Positions 17,489-27,406 of a DNA stretch of 64,000 nucleotides are shown piece after piece. A program made the position numbers and the translations under genes. Origin of the DNA: Alkalicoccobacillus gibsonii. GTDB lineage: Bacteria; Bacillota; Bacilli; Bacillales; Bacillaceae_D. Each line of letters begins with the position of its first letter. The stretch's first letter is position 1. The DNA lies in assembly GCF_016798245.1 (NCBI RefSeq), contig NZ_JAEUZA010000001.1, positions 418,221 through 482,220 of the forward strand, read 5' to 3'. Under the pieces are notes generated by a model. That model was given only the letters and a program-made list of their open reading frames with translations. It made no database searches and was not told the DNA's origin.

Positions 17489-19270
17489 GTGTTACGAACG
17501 AGGTTTCTCAAATGGATGAATCATCTGAAGCTAAGAGAGAAACTTATGCTAACCTTTATTGTGGTTGTTTTACTCCCAATCATTTTAGTTGGGCTCTTAT
17601 TGACTCAGGAGCTGCGTTCAATTGCTTTAGATGACATGATGAAGCAGTCAAAGTCAAACTCAGAGCGAGTCAAAGAACGAACCTACGAGCTATTAAAAAT
17701 CCCTACCTTTATCTCAAATAGTCTGGAGCTTGATAGGGAATTAGAAGAACTCGTCACAACAAGGTATACATCAACATTCGACGTGTTTACCCGTTATTAT
17801 CAGTATCAGAATTTTCAATCATACCTTTATACACAACGAGAAATCCAAGCCGTTCGCTTTTATTATGATAATTCAACGTTAATCAATAACTGGGAGTTCA
17901 TACCGGTAGACCAAAAGATTAGAAACGAAAGCTGGTATCAACAAGCAGAAACAGATGTAGGATATAACCGTTGGAGGCTTCTACCCGATGAAACAAATAA
18001 CGGACAGATTTTTCTAAGTTTAGTTAAACGAATTAACTTTATCGAAGATCAAACATTTGGAGTTGTTGTCATCACAATTGAACCAAGTCAGTTGGATTCA
18101 ATTTTAAAACAAGAATCATTGCTTACATTTATAACAGATGAAGAAGGTCAAGTGATTTCTTCAAATCAACCGAAATATAAAGGTGTGTCAATAACGGATC
18201 AAGTTGATCACAATTTACTATGGTCACCCGGTAATTATGAACTCTCATTTAATGGGGAGCCTGCGCAAGTGACTGTGGATTTACTTAACCCGATGATGAG
18301 TCAAAGTGATTTATCCATTGTGACAGTCACATTAAATAATCAAGTGATTGAACGGGCAAATCGCTTAGGCTTAACGGGCATTTTTATTACATTTATTGGT
18401 GTGACATTAGCTATTATTCTCATTACCATTTTCTCTAAAATGCTATCGAATCGGCTATCGAATTTAAGTCGAAAAATTGAAAGAGTAGCAGCTGGAGATT
18501 TAACAACGAAAGTCGATATTGATGGGACAGATGAAATTGGCCAGCTCTCAGATCAATTTAATGAGATGGTTGATAATTTAAGAGGAATGATTGATCAAGT
18601 CATTGAAACCAACCGACAGAAAAATCAAATTGAAGTCAATCAAAATGAAATGAAATTTAAAATGTTAGCCAGCCAAATCAATCCTCACTTTTTGTTTAAT
18701 ACGCTTGAATCGATTCGTATGAAGGCACATATAGAAGGGGAGAAAGAGATTGCAAATGTCGTAAAGCAACTAGGTCAAATTATTCGTAAAAGTCTCGATA
18801 CAGAAGGGAAGCCTTTGCCTTTAAAAGACGAAATGGAGCTTGTTCGAACATATTTAGATATTCAGACCTTTCGTTATGGTGATCGGCTTAAGTACGAATT
18901 AAATATAGCACCTGAAACAAGCCATTTACTTATCCAGCCTTTAACGATTCAGCCTATTGTAGAAAACGCTGTGTACCATGGGTTAGAAGCTAAAGAATCT
19001 GGAGGAAAGGTCGTTATCTCATCATATCTTGCAAACAATCGCGTTATTATTTCCGTTCAAGACAATGGAGTCGGTATGACTGAAGAACGATTAGAGCAAA
19101 TAGATGCGATGCTAGAGGAAAAAGAAACGAATGGCCAAAACAGGATTGGATTGAGGAACGTACATCAACGATTGAAACTCATGTATGGTGCAGATGCAGG
19201 GTTAAATATTATGAGCGAGCAAGGAAAGGGGACATATATTCAATTTAGTATACCTTGGGAGGGGAAATGA
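17489..19270 (+). CDS. YesM-type sensor histidine kinase
   Basis: A 593-residue membrane kinase. It has transmembrane helices at about 20-42 and 298-318 bounding an extracellular sensor of about 255 residues, a HAMP domain (about 319-371), a His_kinase domain with the phospho-accepting His in ASQINPHFLFNTLESI (about residue 405), and a HATPase domain (QPIVENAVYHG, VQDNGVGM, RIGLRNVHQRL). Start is GTG 17489 with AGGAGGGGG 8 bases up. Such kinases sense extracellular carbohydrates or peptides and pair with AraC-type regulators. The regulator gene overlaps its stop and a sugar importer follows. A TATAAT near 17448 may be its -10. Confidence 0.88.
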   Translation: MLRTRFLKWMNHLKLREKLMLTFIVVVLLPIILVGLLLTQELRSIALDDMMKQSKSNSERVKERTYELLKIPTFISNSLELDRELEELVTTRYTSTFDVFTRYYQYQNFQSYLYTQREIQAVRFYYDNSTLINNWEFIPVDQKIRNESWYQQAETDVGYNRWRLLPDETNNGQIFLSLVKRINFIEDQTFGVVVITIEPSQLDSILKQESLLTFITDEEGQVISSNQPKYKGVSITDQVDHNLLWSPGNYELSFNGEPAQVTVDLLNPMMSQSDLSIVTVTLNNQVIERANRLGLTGIFITFIGVTLAIILITIFSKMLSNRLSNLSRKIERVAAGDLTTKVDIDGTDEIGQLSDQFNEMVDNLRGMIDQVIETNRQKNQIEVNQNEMKFKMLASQINPHFLFNTLESIRMKAHIEGEKEIANVVKQLGQIIRKSLDTEGKPLPLKDEMELVRTYLDIQTFRYGDRLKYELNIAPETSHLLIQPLTIQPIVENAVYHGLEAKESGGKVVISSYLANNRVIISVQDNGVGMTEERLEQIDAMLEEKETNGQNRIGLRNVHQRLKLMYGADAGLNIMSEQGKGTYIQFSIPWEGK

Positions 19271-20802
19271 TGTATCAGGTTCTAATTGTAGATGATGAGC
19301 CGATGATTCGTGAGGGGTTATGTTCATTAATTTCATGGCATCAATATGGGTTTCGTGTTCAAGGAACAGCAAAAAATGGGAAAGAGGCTCTTCAATTGTA
19401 TCAACGTCTTAAACCAGACGTCATCATTGTAGATATACGGATGCCAGAAATGGGAGGGTTAGAATTAATTCATACAATTAGAGAAACTGACTCAACCATA
19501 CGTTTTATTATTCTAACGGGTCACGCCGATTTTACGTATGCGAAGGAAGCGTTAGTCCATAGAGTTGATGGCTATCTTTTAAAACCGTTGGATGAAGAGG
19601 AACTTATTCCACTGCTTAAGCAAATTCAAGTAGATTTGCGGCAACGAAACACCTTAACGGAGCTGTTAGAAGAAGATTTTCAGATGAAGAAAGATCGATT
19701 TATTACACAAGCTCTAACGAGATCGAACACATTGAGTAAGGATCAATTCTATGAACAATGTAAGGTATACGGACTATCAGCCAAAAGCTATCGTATTATG
19801 CTCTTTCAAGTTCAGCAATCAAAAGAATTAACAGAGAGAGAGTTAAAGCAATTAGAACGAACATTACCAAATGGGTTTGTCTTCACTAACCCAAAAGTAG
19901 GAGTGATTCTCTTAAACGAGGCAACGGAATGGGAAAGGCAATTAAATTCTTTTGTCCAGGCGAAAGAGGGATATGGAGCAATTGGGGAAGCTGTAACAGA
20001 TCCATTAACCCTCATTCAGTCCTATTCAAATGCACTAGACCTTCTTTCATATACATTTTTATTTAAAGAATCAACCTGTTTAACAAATAATCATCTAAAT
20101 ATAAATGACATTGAAAAAAAGGATCAAGATCTCAATTTAGAAGACTATGTAAAAAAGCTTTCCATTATGGTCACACTAGGACTTGTAACTTCGTGCAGAG
20201 ATTTGATTCAAGAATTAATAGATGATTTAATTGATCGAAGGTATCAACCAATGAGTGCTCAGAAAACAATGATCCACTTTTATTCAATGGTGGTTAACAA
20301 ATTAGTGCTCCATGATCCTAAAAAACTTACTCTTATCGAGTCATTGCCTTTTAATCCGTCCGTCATCTATGAACAATCACATATTTATGAGGTTGCGAAG
20401 ATCATGACAAACCGGGTCATTGAATTAATCCATTTGATCTATTCTGAAAGTAAAACAAGTACTGTTGAAAAGATGATGGAATTGATCGACAAACAATTTG
20501 CTGAGAATTTGAGACTTGAAGGTATTGCTGAACTACTTAATTACAATGCAGCTTACTTGGGCAAGGTTTTCCGTGAACAAACAGGGGAGTATTTTAACAC
20601 CTATCTCGATAAAAGTCGGATAAAGTACGGAAAAATATACCTCGAACAAGGGTATAAAGTGTATGAAGTATCTGAAAAGGTCGGCTATAAAGATGTTGAT
20701 TACTTTCATCGGAAATTTAAAAAGTATGTAGGGATATCTCCAAGAGCGTTCCAAAAACAACAGATTCTCCTTCAAAACCTTAAGCAAAGCAATATCCAAT
20801 AA
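19270..20802 (+). CDS. YesN-type response regulator with AraC HTH output
   Basis: About 510 residues. A receiver domain (residues 1-120: VDDEPMIREG, phospho-Asp in VIIVDIRMPEMGG, Lys in LLKPLDEEEL) precedes a 280-residue linker of no clear fold. A C-terminal AraC/XylS double helix-turn-helix follows (EKMMELIDKQFAENLRLEGI through YFHRKFKKYVGISPRAFQ). GGGAGGGG lies just upstream. ATG 19267 and ATG 19270 are adjacent candidates, and 19270 has the better spacing. It overlaps the kinase stop, so the two are coupled. It presumably activates the downstream sugar importer. Confidence 0.88.
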   Translation: MYQVLIVDDEPMIREGLCSLISWHQYGFRVQGTAKNGKEALQLYQRLKPDVIIVDIRMPEMGGLELIHTIRETDSTIRFIILTGHADFTYAKEALVHRVDGYLLKPLDEEELIPLLKQIQVDLRQRNTLTELLEEDFQMKKDRFITQALTRSNTLSKDQFYEQCKVYGLSAKSYRIMLFQVQQSKELTERELKQLERTLPNGFVFTNPKVGVILLNEATEWERQLNSFVQAKEGYGAIGEAVTDPLTLIQSYSNALDLLSYTFLFKESTCLTNNHLNINDIEKKDQDLNLEDYVKKLSIMVTLGLVTSCRDLIQELIDDLIDRRYQPMSAQKTMIHFYSMVVNKLVLHDPKKLTLIESLPFNPSVIYEQSHIYEVAKIMTNRVIELIHLIYSESKTSTVEKMMELIDKQFAENLRLEGIAELLNYNAAYLGKVFREQTGEYFNTYLDKSRIKYGKIYLEQGYKVYEVSEKVGYKDVDYFHRKFKKYVGISPRAFQKQQILLQNLKQSNIQ

Positions 20803-20804
20803 TG

Positions 20805-20840
20805 CGATAGGTCCTGGTTTGGACTTGTCGTTTTTCTTTT
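20805..20840 (+). terminator. Terminator after the two-component genes
   Basis: CGATAGGTCC (20805-20814) and GGACTTGTCG (20821-20830) pair with two G-U pairs, then a T-rich run. It separates the regulatory pair from the transporter genes. Confidence 0.65.
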
Positions 20841-20942
20841 TGGGATTTGTACCACTAATTTATATCTGATTTTTGATGAAATGTATCATGTATTTTCTTC
20901 TTTATATTCCGTATATGATAAATTCTAGGAAGGAGAGAAAAG

Positions 20943-21902
20943 ATGAAAACAAAAATGAAAACGCATTCAAATGCTAGCGTTTCTTTACAGAAAAAAAGTT
21001 TTTGGACTATATTCAAGCAACAAAAAATCCTATATTTAATGTCGCTTCCTTTTGTCGCTTGGGTTTTTGTTTTTAATTACCTACCTCTTGGAGGCTGGGT
21101 CATGGCATTTCAAAATTACCGGCCAGGCCTTGGATTCTTTGAACAAGAATGGGTTGGGTTGCAGCAATTTGTCCAACTCTTTCAAGATGAACGGTTTTAT
21201 TTAGTGTTACGAAACACAATTGTAATGAGCATTATGGGTTTAACAGTAGGATTTACGGTTCCTATTATGTTTGCTGTACTCTTAAACGAAATTCGTTTAA
21301 AAGCCTTTAAACGTACGGTTCAAACTGTCTCCTATCTTCCCCACTTTGTGTCCTGGGTCATTGTGGCAGGGATTGTTACAAAGATGCTTTCCGTAGATGG
21401 GGGAGTCATCAATGATCTACTTGTGGCTGCTGGGCTTCTTGATCAACCAGTTCAGTTCATGACTAAAGGTGAGTATTTTTGGGTGATTGTCACTTTAGCG
21501 GATTTGTGGAAGGAAATGGGCTGGAACTCTATTATCTTCTTAGCAGCAATTGCCGGTATTGATCCGCAATTATATGAAGCAGCTAAAGTAGATGGAGCAA
21601 GTCGTTTTAGACAAATTTGGCACATTACCTTAACAGGTATCCGTCCTACAATTCTAGTTGTGTTGATTCTTTCAATTGGAAACTTAATTACGATTGGGTT
21701 TGAGAAGCAATTTCTACTAGGTAACCCAACAGTCGTTAACTTCTCTGAAGTGTTAGAGCTGTATGCCTTAAATTATGGGATTGGTCTAGGACGCTTCTCC
21801 TATGGAACAGCAATCGGAATTTTTAATTCACTTGTAAGTATCATGCTGTTATTCATAGCGAATGGCATCTTTAAGCGATATGCGAACCAAAGTGTAATGT
21901 AG
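20943..21902 (+). CDS. ABC sugar importer permease, LplB-like
   Basis: A 319-residue membrane protein with six predicted segments and the permease EAA loop (EAAKVDGASRFRQIWHITL, about residues 213-231). The N-terminus (YLMSLPFVAWVFVFNYLPL) is typical of LplB/YtcP-type partners for oligosaccharide uptake. GGAAGGAG precedes the start. A TATGATAAAT -10-like element lies about 25 bases upstream of the gene. It is the first gene of a permease-permease-binding protein set with no ATPase gene; such systems usually share MsmX. Confidence 0.88.
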   Translation: MKTKMKTHSNASVSLQKKSFWTIFKQQKILYLMSLPFVAWVFVFNYLPLGGWVMAFQNYRPGLGFFEQEWVGLQQFVQLFQDERFYLVLRNTIVMSIMGLTVGFTVPIMFAVLLNEIRLKAFKRTVQTVSYLPHFVSWVIVAGIVTKMLSVDGGVINDLLVAAGLLDQPVQFMTKGEYFWVIVTLADLWKEMGWNSIIFLAAIAGIDPQLYEAAKVDGASRFRQIWHITLTGIRPTILVVLILSIGNLITIGFEKQFLLGNPTVVNFSEVLELYALNYGIGLGRFSYGTAIGIFNSLVSIMLLFIANGIFKRYANQSVM

Positions 21903-21918
21903 AGGGAGGGCAGGATGT

Positions 21919-22830
21919 ATGAGTAAGTTTAGCAGTAACCGATTAACAAAAGGGGATCGAATATTCGATTTTGTGAACTATACGTTCCTCATTCTAGTGT
22001 TTATTGTCACCTTATATCCTTTTCTAAATGTATTAGCTATTTCTTTAAATGATTCTACAGATACTGTCCGTGGGGGCATTCATATCTGGCCAAGAGAATT
22101 CACATTAGAAAACTATAAGACAATCTTTGAGTACGATAATCTTGTTACAGGATTAATTAACTCCATCCTTCGCACAGTACTTGGCACAGTGCTCGGAGTA
22201 TTCTCATCAGCCATGGTTGCATTTACGTTGAGCCGGTCTGATTTTCAAGGGAGAAAATTTGTCTCGATCTTTATTGTACTTACGTTGTACTTTTCTGGAG
22301 GGCTAATCCCTGGCTACATGTTAATGAGAGAACTTAACTTAATCAACACGTTCTGGGTCTATATCTTACCTGGTATGGTCAACGCATTTAACATTATTAT
22401 TGTTCGTTCGTTTATGGATGGGCTGCCATTTGCACTCCAAGAATCTGCAAAAATGGATGGGGCGAGCGACTTTACGATATTCTGGAGAATTGTTATGCCA
22501 CTTTGTATGCCAGTACTCGCAACCATTGCTTTATTTGTAGCAGTAGGACAATGGAATGCATGGTTTGATACGTATTTGTACAACAGCTCAAACCCATCTC
22601 TGACAACCTTACAATATGAATTAATGAAAATCTTACAAAATACGAATATGGGTGCTTCAGACGCGAATTCCTTTAGAGGAGTTGCTGGTGAAGAGGCAGC
22701 AAAGCAGGTATCACCTGAATCGATTAAGATGGCGATATCGATGGTCACTATTATACCGATTTTGTTAGTATATCCGTTTCTTCAAAAATACTTTGTGCAG
22801 GGGATGACATTAGGCGCAGTAAAAAGCTAA
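21919..22830 (+). CDS. ABC sugar importer permease, LplC/YtcP-like
   Basis: A 303-residue membrane permease with six hydrophobic segments and an EAA loop (ESAKMDGASDFTIFWRIVMP, about residues 174-193). The closing FLQKYFVQGMTLGAVKS is characteristic of the YtcP/LplC group. It begins 16 bases after the first permease with a GAGGGAGG-type site and forms the second half of the membrane channel. Confidence 0.88.
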   Translation: MSKFSSNRLTKGDRIFDFVNYTFLILVFIVTLYPFLNVLAISLNDSTDTVRGGIHIWPREFTLENYKTIFEYDNLVTGLINSILRTVLGTVLGVFSSAMVAFTLSRSDFQGRKFVSIFIVLTLYFSGGLIPGYMLMRELNLINTFWVYILPGMVNAFNIIIVRSFMDGLPFALQESAKMDGASDFTIFWRIVMPLCMPVLATIALFVAVGQWNAWFDTYLYNSSNPSLTTLQYELMKILQNTNMGASDANSFRGVAGEEAAKQVSPESIKMAISMVTIIPILLVYPFLQKYFVQGMTLGAVKS

Positions 22831-22916
22831 AGGGGGTATTGAAATTTTATTTCATTGACTGATAAACAAATTTTTTAGTTTAACAAATAAACGATCAATT
22901 TTAAGGGGGATGTAGC

Positions 22917-24578
22917 ATGAAAAAGCATTGGAAAACAGGAATGTTTTTAACCTCAGTTGTTTTGGTAAGCGGTTTAATTGGATGTAGTAAAGATACAGCG
23001 AACTTGGAAGACGAAGATCCAGAAGGTGATATTACGCTCTCGCTATTTAGTGGAGATTTGCACTCTCAATGGGATAACATGGAAAGTCCAGTCAGTCAGG
23101 TTGTAAAAGAAAAGACAGGTGTTACGATCAATGGTGAATTTGATGTAAACGGAGGCGATCAAAAAATCGCTTTAATGGCTGCTAGCGGAGACTATCCAGA
23201 CTTAATTTGGCCAAAAGGAAACGCAGGAACACTCGTTGATGCAGGAGCGTTTCTTGATCTAACTGATTTAATAGAAGAACACGCTCCGAATTTAAAAGAG
23301 ATTTATGGAGATTATTTTGATCGACTCAAATGGAGTAATGAGGATGAATCCATTTATATCCTACCAACCTCAGAGGTGGATCATACGTATTGGGAGCCAG
23401 GAACTGGTTTCATGTTGCAGCATGCTGTTGTAGAGGAACTAGGTTATCCAGAGATTCGAACGGTAGACGATTTTGAGAACGCAATTAGAGAGTACAAAGA
23501 AAAGAATCCAACTATTGATGGTCAGCCTACCGTTGGGTTATCTTTACTAGCGGATGATTGGCGCATCATGATCTCAACAACAAATCCGGCCTTTTTTGCG
23601 ACAGGTGCACCAGATGATGGTGAATTTTATATTGATCCAGATACGTATGAGGCGAAGTTCCATTACAGACGTGCTGAGGAAAAGGAGTATTTCCGTTGGT
23701 TGAACCACATGAATGATGAAGGGTTACTTGATCCAGAGAGCTTTGTACAGAAGTACGATCAATATCTAGCTAAGATCTCATCTGGTCGTGTGCTCGGTTT
23801 GATTGATGCAGATTGGCAAGTGGATCAGGCACAAAATGCATTAAGAGAAGCAGGGAAAACGGAACGCATGCACGGAATGTACCCAGTTACCTTAACGGAC
23901 GAATTTAAGCATCCAAACTTCCAGCAAACCGGTTATTTAGGTGGATGGGGAATTGGAATCTCAGTAGATTGTGAGAATCCTGTTCGCGCCATTAAATTCC
24001 TTGATTTTCTTGCTTCAGAGGAAGGACAGATTCTTCAAAACTGGGGAATCGAGGGAGAACATTATACAATAGAAGATGGCAAACGAGTGATCAGTGAAGA
24101 ACAGATGGAAGAGCGTAATAATAACGCAAACTTCTCTAAGCAGACAGGTATCGGCGTATTAAAAGGATTTAGCCCGGTTTATGGGAATGGTGCCGAAGAC
24201 TCAACAGGTCAAACATATACAATCGCAAGTCCTGAACAAATTAAGGATTCGTATACGGATAAAGAAAAAGAAGTACTCGATGCTTATGATGCCGAACTTT
24301 GGAAGGATCTTTATCCTCAAGAGGATGAGTTCCCGGTAAAGCCTTGGGGAGCCGCTTATAACATGGCTGTACCTGCCGGATCAAATCTAGAACTCGTCAT
24401 GCAAAGATGCCTAGACATTATGAAACGTAAGATACCAGAGGCCATCCTTGCCGATCCTGAGAAATTTGATGCAGTTTGGGATGAGTTCCAAGATGAATTA
24501 CTCGCAGCAGGTGCAGAAGAAGCAGAGAAGGAATACACAGAATTGATTAAAAACCGCATCGAGCTCTGGGGAGAATAA
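22917..24578 (+). CDS. Extracellular sugar-binding lipoprotein, LplA/YtcQ-like
   Basis: A 553-residue family-1-type solute-binding protein with a lipoprotein signal peptide (hydrophobic stretch then LIGC, lipidated Cys at about residue 23). The mature part has the ITLSLFSGDLHSQWDN opening and the GGWGIGISVDCENPVRAIKF hinge region. It should capture an oligosaccharide outside the membrane for the two permeases just upstream. The substrate cannot be told: no glycosidase or lyase gene is in the cassette. GGGGGATG precedes the start. Confidence 0.87.
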   Translation: MKKHWKTGMFLTSVVLVSGLIGCSKDTANLEDEDPEGDITLSLFSGDLHSQWDNMESPVSQVVKEKTGVTINGEFDVNGGDQKIALMAASGDYPDLIWPKGNAGTLVDAGAFLDLTDLIEEHAPNLKEIYGDYFDRLKWSNEDESIYILPTSEVDHTYWEPGTGFMLQHAVVEELGYPEIRTVDDFENAIREYKEKNPTIDGQPTVGLSLLADDWRIMISTTNPAFFATGAPDDGEFYIDPDTYEAKFHYRRAEEKEYFRWLNHMNDEGLLDPESFVQKYDQYLAKISSGRVLGLIDADWQVDQAQNALREAGKTERMHGMYPVTLTDEFKHPNFQQTGYLGGWGIGISVDCENPVRAIKFLDFLASEEGQILQNWGIEGEHYTIEDGKRVISEEQMEERNNNANFSKQTGIGVLKGFSPVYGNGAEDSTGQTYTIASPEQIKDSYTDKEKEVLDAYDAELWKDLYPQEDEFPVKPWGAAYNMAVPAGSNLELVMQRCLDIMKRKIPEAILADPEKFDAVWDEFQDELLAAGAEEAEKEYTELIKNRIELWGE

Positions 24579-24586
24579 GGTTAAAA

Positions 24587-24620
24587 AGCCGTGAGAAGGT
24601 TACTCTTCTCACGGCTCTTT
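24587..24620. terminator. Bidirectional terminator after the sugar importer
   Basis: AGCCGTGAGAAG (24587-24598) pairs with CTTCTCACGGCT (24605-24616), flanked by A- and T-runs, between convergent genes. Confidence 0.85.
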
Positions 24621-24623
24621 ACT

Positions 24624-25052
24624 TTAGTATTTTGGTGTAATGGTAATGAGGTTAGAACTCTTTACTACGGTCCAACTACCTTGAATGAGTTCATGCAATC
24701 GTATCTCTTCTGATGAAGAGAGATGAATTCCAATTAACTTATGATCTTGTTGACTATAATCAACTCCATCGCTTTTGTTAAAGCGGAGCGCAAGAAGTTT
24801 CTTTAAGCCATTAAGATGTAAAAATTTAAAACTGTACCCTTCTTTGATCGCTTCTTCCCAGGGTTCGCTAAGCTCTTCTGCCGTTTGAATTCGTTCATCG
24901 AAATTCATCGTGGGATCAACAACTTGATCTACAATGAACTTGAACTCACGGTTCTTTATGATCTGAATCAGCTTATCATCAGACACACCGCTTGTTCGAA
25001 GGTTTTCAATTAAAAAAGCAATCGGCATTGAAAGTCTCACTGGTTTTGTCAT
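24624..25052 (-). CDS. Hypothetical 142-residue protein coupled to a peptide-binding protein
   Basis: I do not recognise this protein. It is hydrophilic, has no signal peptide or membrane segment, and is rich in charged residues. It begins MTKPVRLSMPIAFLIENLRT and ends GSWTVVKSSNLITITPKY, which may form a small C-terminal beta unit. Its ATG overlaps the stop of the upstream binding-protein gene by 4 bases (ATGA), so the two are translationally coupled and probably act in the same process. It is the last gene of the GntR operon and ends at a strong terminator. Confidence 0.65.
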   Translation of the reverse strand: MTKPVRLSMPIAFLIENLRTSGVSDDKLIQIIKNREFKFIVDQVVDPTMNFDERIQTAEELSEPWEEAIKEGYSFKFLHLNGLKKLLALRFNKSDGVDYSQQDHKLIGIHLSSSEEIRLHELIQGSWTVVKSSNLITITPKY

Positions 25053-26623
25053 TGTTGTACCACTTCAACATCTTTTAGTAACACGACACCAGATGGTAGA
25101 GTTTTTACGCCACTAATTTGATTAGAAACACCAAGTAGATCCAGAGGATAATATAGAAAATCAAACGGGACATCATTCGCTACGATTTGTTGCGCTTCTT
25201 CAAACAAATCGTTACGCTCATCCTCATCTGTGGTTTGTATGGATTGATCAACGAGCTCATCAAATGCCGGGTTCGCGTACGTATATCTTAATTGGTTACT
25301 GCTTTGTTTATTAGAATGAAGAATGGTAAACAGTGCATTATATCCATCGCCTGTTGGACTTGAACGTCCAAGTAGGAACAAATCTGCTTCGCCCTGCCCG
25401 GTATATTCTACGAAAGATGCAAACTCCATTTGACTAATGGTAACGTTCACGCCTATGTCTTGTAGGGCTTGTTGGATATAAGTAGCAATGTCTACACGTG
25501 TCCGATCATCATTCACGGATAATTCTAGTGATAAATCGCTTTGACCTACTTCATTAAGTAACTCTTTTGCTTCTTCTGGATCATATGGCAATGCCTCAAC
25601 GTCAGCAAATCCAAAGTCATAAGGTGAAAGTGGACTGTTAGCAATTGTACCAACACCATTTAAAATAGAATCAACAATTACGTCCTTGTCGATTGCCATA
25701 CTAATTGCTTGTCTAACACGCACATCATCAAACGGTTCTTTATTTGTGTTAAATCCAAGGAAATTCACGTAAGTTGAGTCTGTTTCTACGATCTCAGCAG
25801 CATCACTATTTATTATTTGTTCTATGCTATTAGGATTTACTGAATCAATAATGTCTGATGCCTGTGTTTCAAGATCTGCCACTCGTGTTAATTCTTCTGG
25901 GACAATCTTGTACGTAACCCCTTCAATATTAGGTGCTCCGCCCCAATAATCCTCGTTTCGAACCAATTTGATTTCTGAACCTGGATCCCATGATTCAAAC
26001 TTAAATGGACCTGTACCAATTGGTTTATTTGCGACAACACTACCAGGATCCTCTCCATTTGCTACTGCTTCGTTATCTTCTTCAATAACGGCAGGACTCA
26101 GCATAGAACCACCATATTGAGCAAGGTGTGCAGGTAAAGAGGCAAAAGGTTCAGATAAATGAAACCGAACCGTATAAGGATCTACGACTTCTATATCCTC
26201 AATGCGATCGTATAAGTAAGCAGTAGGTGAGATCGTTTCCTCGGCAAGACTACGATCTAGATTTGCTTTTACTGCATCAGCATTAAATTCAGTACCATCG
26301 TGAAAGATTACATCCTCTCTTAATTTAAATTCCCATGTGGTAGGATCAATGGTTTCCCATTCTGTAGCAAGTCCAGGCTCCAGTTCCATCGATTCATTTT
26401 GGGTAACTAGTCGATCATATACATTAAAGCCAACTTTCCAATTGACAACTACATTTTCTGTATGTGGATCAAGTTTCTGAATATCTGTGGCTAGTGAGTA
26501 TGTAATCTCCCTTCCAACTTCATTAATCGTGGATGAATCGTTTGAAGGCTCGTTTGAATCACTCGAGCATGCTGTAAGCAATAGAACTCCAGTAAGTAAA
26601 GAAACAGTTAATAGATTTTTCAA
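25049..26623 (-). CDS. Peptide/nickel-type ABC transporter substrate-binding lipoprotein (orphan)
   Basis: About 524 residues, SBP family 5. A lipoprotein signal (LLTVSLLTGVLLLTAC) is followed by the family opening YSLATDIQKLDPH, the WEFKLREDVIFHDGTEFNA segment and NKPIGTGPFKFESW. The start is TTG 26623, 7 bases after AAGG; an upstream Met would give an unnatural N-terminus. No permease or ATPase gene lies nearby, so it either feeds another transporter or acts as a receptor. It sits between a FadR-like GntR regulator and an unknown protein, all on the minus strand. Confidence 0.82.
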   Translation of the reverse strand: MKNLLTVSLLTGVLLLTACSSDSNEPSNDSSTINEVGREITYSLATDIQKLDPHTENVVVNWKVGFNVYDRLVTQNESMELEPGLATEWETIDPTTWEFKLREDVIFHDGTEFNADAVKANLDRSLAEETISPTAYLYDRIEDIEVVDPYTVRFHLSEPFASLPAHLAQYGGSMLSPAVIEEDNEAVANGEDPGSVVANKPIGTGPFKFESWDPGSEIKLVRNEDYWGGAPNIEGVTYKIVPEELTRVADLETQASDIIDSVNPNSIEQIINSDAAEIVETDSTYVNFLGFNTNKEPFDDVRVRQAISMAIDKDVIVDSILNGVGTIANSPLSPYDFGFADVEALPYDPEEAKELLNEVGQSDLSLELSVNDDRTRVDIATYIQQALQDIGVNVTISQMEFASFVEYTGQGEADLFLLGRSSPTGDGYNALFTILHSNKQSSNQLRYTYANPAFDELVDQSIQTTDEDERNDLFEEAQQIVANDVPFDFLYYPLDLLGVSNQISGVKTLPSGVVLLKDVEVVQQ

Positions 26624-26642
26624 TATAATTCCTTCTTTCTTC

Positions 26643-27338
26643 TTATGTCTCATCATTGGTGATGGAATGTTTCGAAAATTGATTAGAAATAGCCTCAGTA
26701 CTTCCATGTATGTGATTAAACATCATTTCTTTCGTAAGCGTAGAATTTCTTTCATGTAGAGCGGCAAGTAAGTGTTTGTGGTCGGTTATTGTTTTTGTTT
26801 TAACCTCATTGCTATATGGCATCAAGTCAAGAGCTGGATTAATAAGTGTGCGGATTTTTCGGATAGCCCTTTCTAGATACGTATTACCTGAGGCTCTACC
26901 TATTAAAAGGTGAAATTTTACATCAAGAGACCGAAACTCTTCACGTTCAATCAACTGATGCTGGCTTTGATCCAAAATCACTTGAAGGGAATCTAATTCT
27001 TCGTCCGATATTCTCAATGCGGCGAGCCTTGCAGCTTCAGGCTCAATAATGGAACGATACTCAAAAATGTCCATTAAATCCTTCCATGAAGATTTAATTT
27101 CAGAACTCGATCGATGATTTGATCGCTTTGTAGTAGGAAGGACAAATGTTCCTCCTTTTGCACCTAATCTTTTTTCAATTAATCCATGTTGTTCAAGGGC
27201 AGCCAATGCTTCTCTTAATGCTAGGCGACTACAGTTAAATAAGGTAGAAAGCTCTCTCTCAGAGGGTAGCCGCTCATTAGAAAAAAATTCTTTTAAAATA
27301 ATGGCTTCTTCAAGCTGTTCATAAATGAAATCGCTCAC
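26643..27338 (-). CDS. GntR family regulator, FadR (FCD) subfamily
   Basis: A 231-residue protein. The N-terminal winged helix (LPSERELSTLFNCSRLALREAL, then GLIEKRLGAKGGTFV, residues about 23-66) is followed by an all-helical FCD ligand domain (about 88-220). The FCD metal/ligand residues look present (the D..H of SLDVKFHLLIG, plus histidines in TDHKHLLAAL and FNHIHGS). The start is GTG 27338 with no clear ribosome site. It heads an operon with the binding protein. A perfect 7-3-7 dyad lies 69 bases upstream of the start. Such regulators usually respond to carboxylic acids or sugar acids. Confidence 0.82.
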   Translation of the reverse strand: MSDFIYEQLEEAIILKEFFSNERLPSERELSTLFNCSRLALREALAALEQHGLIEKRLGAKGGTFVLPTTKRSNHRSSSEIKSSWKDLMDIFEYRSIIEPEAARLAALRISDEELDSLQVILDQSQHQLIEREEFRSLDVKFHLLIGRASGNTYLERAIRKIRTLINPALDLMPYSNEVKTKTITDHKHLLAALHERNSTLTKEMMFNHIHGSTEAISNQFSKHSITNDET

Positions 27339-27406
27339 TTTTTTTGATTGAACTTGGTTTAAAGAAAGTTTGTAAATAAAAGATTCCCTCCTTTTATGTG
27401 GTAAAA

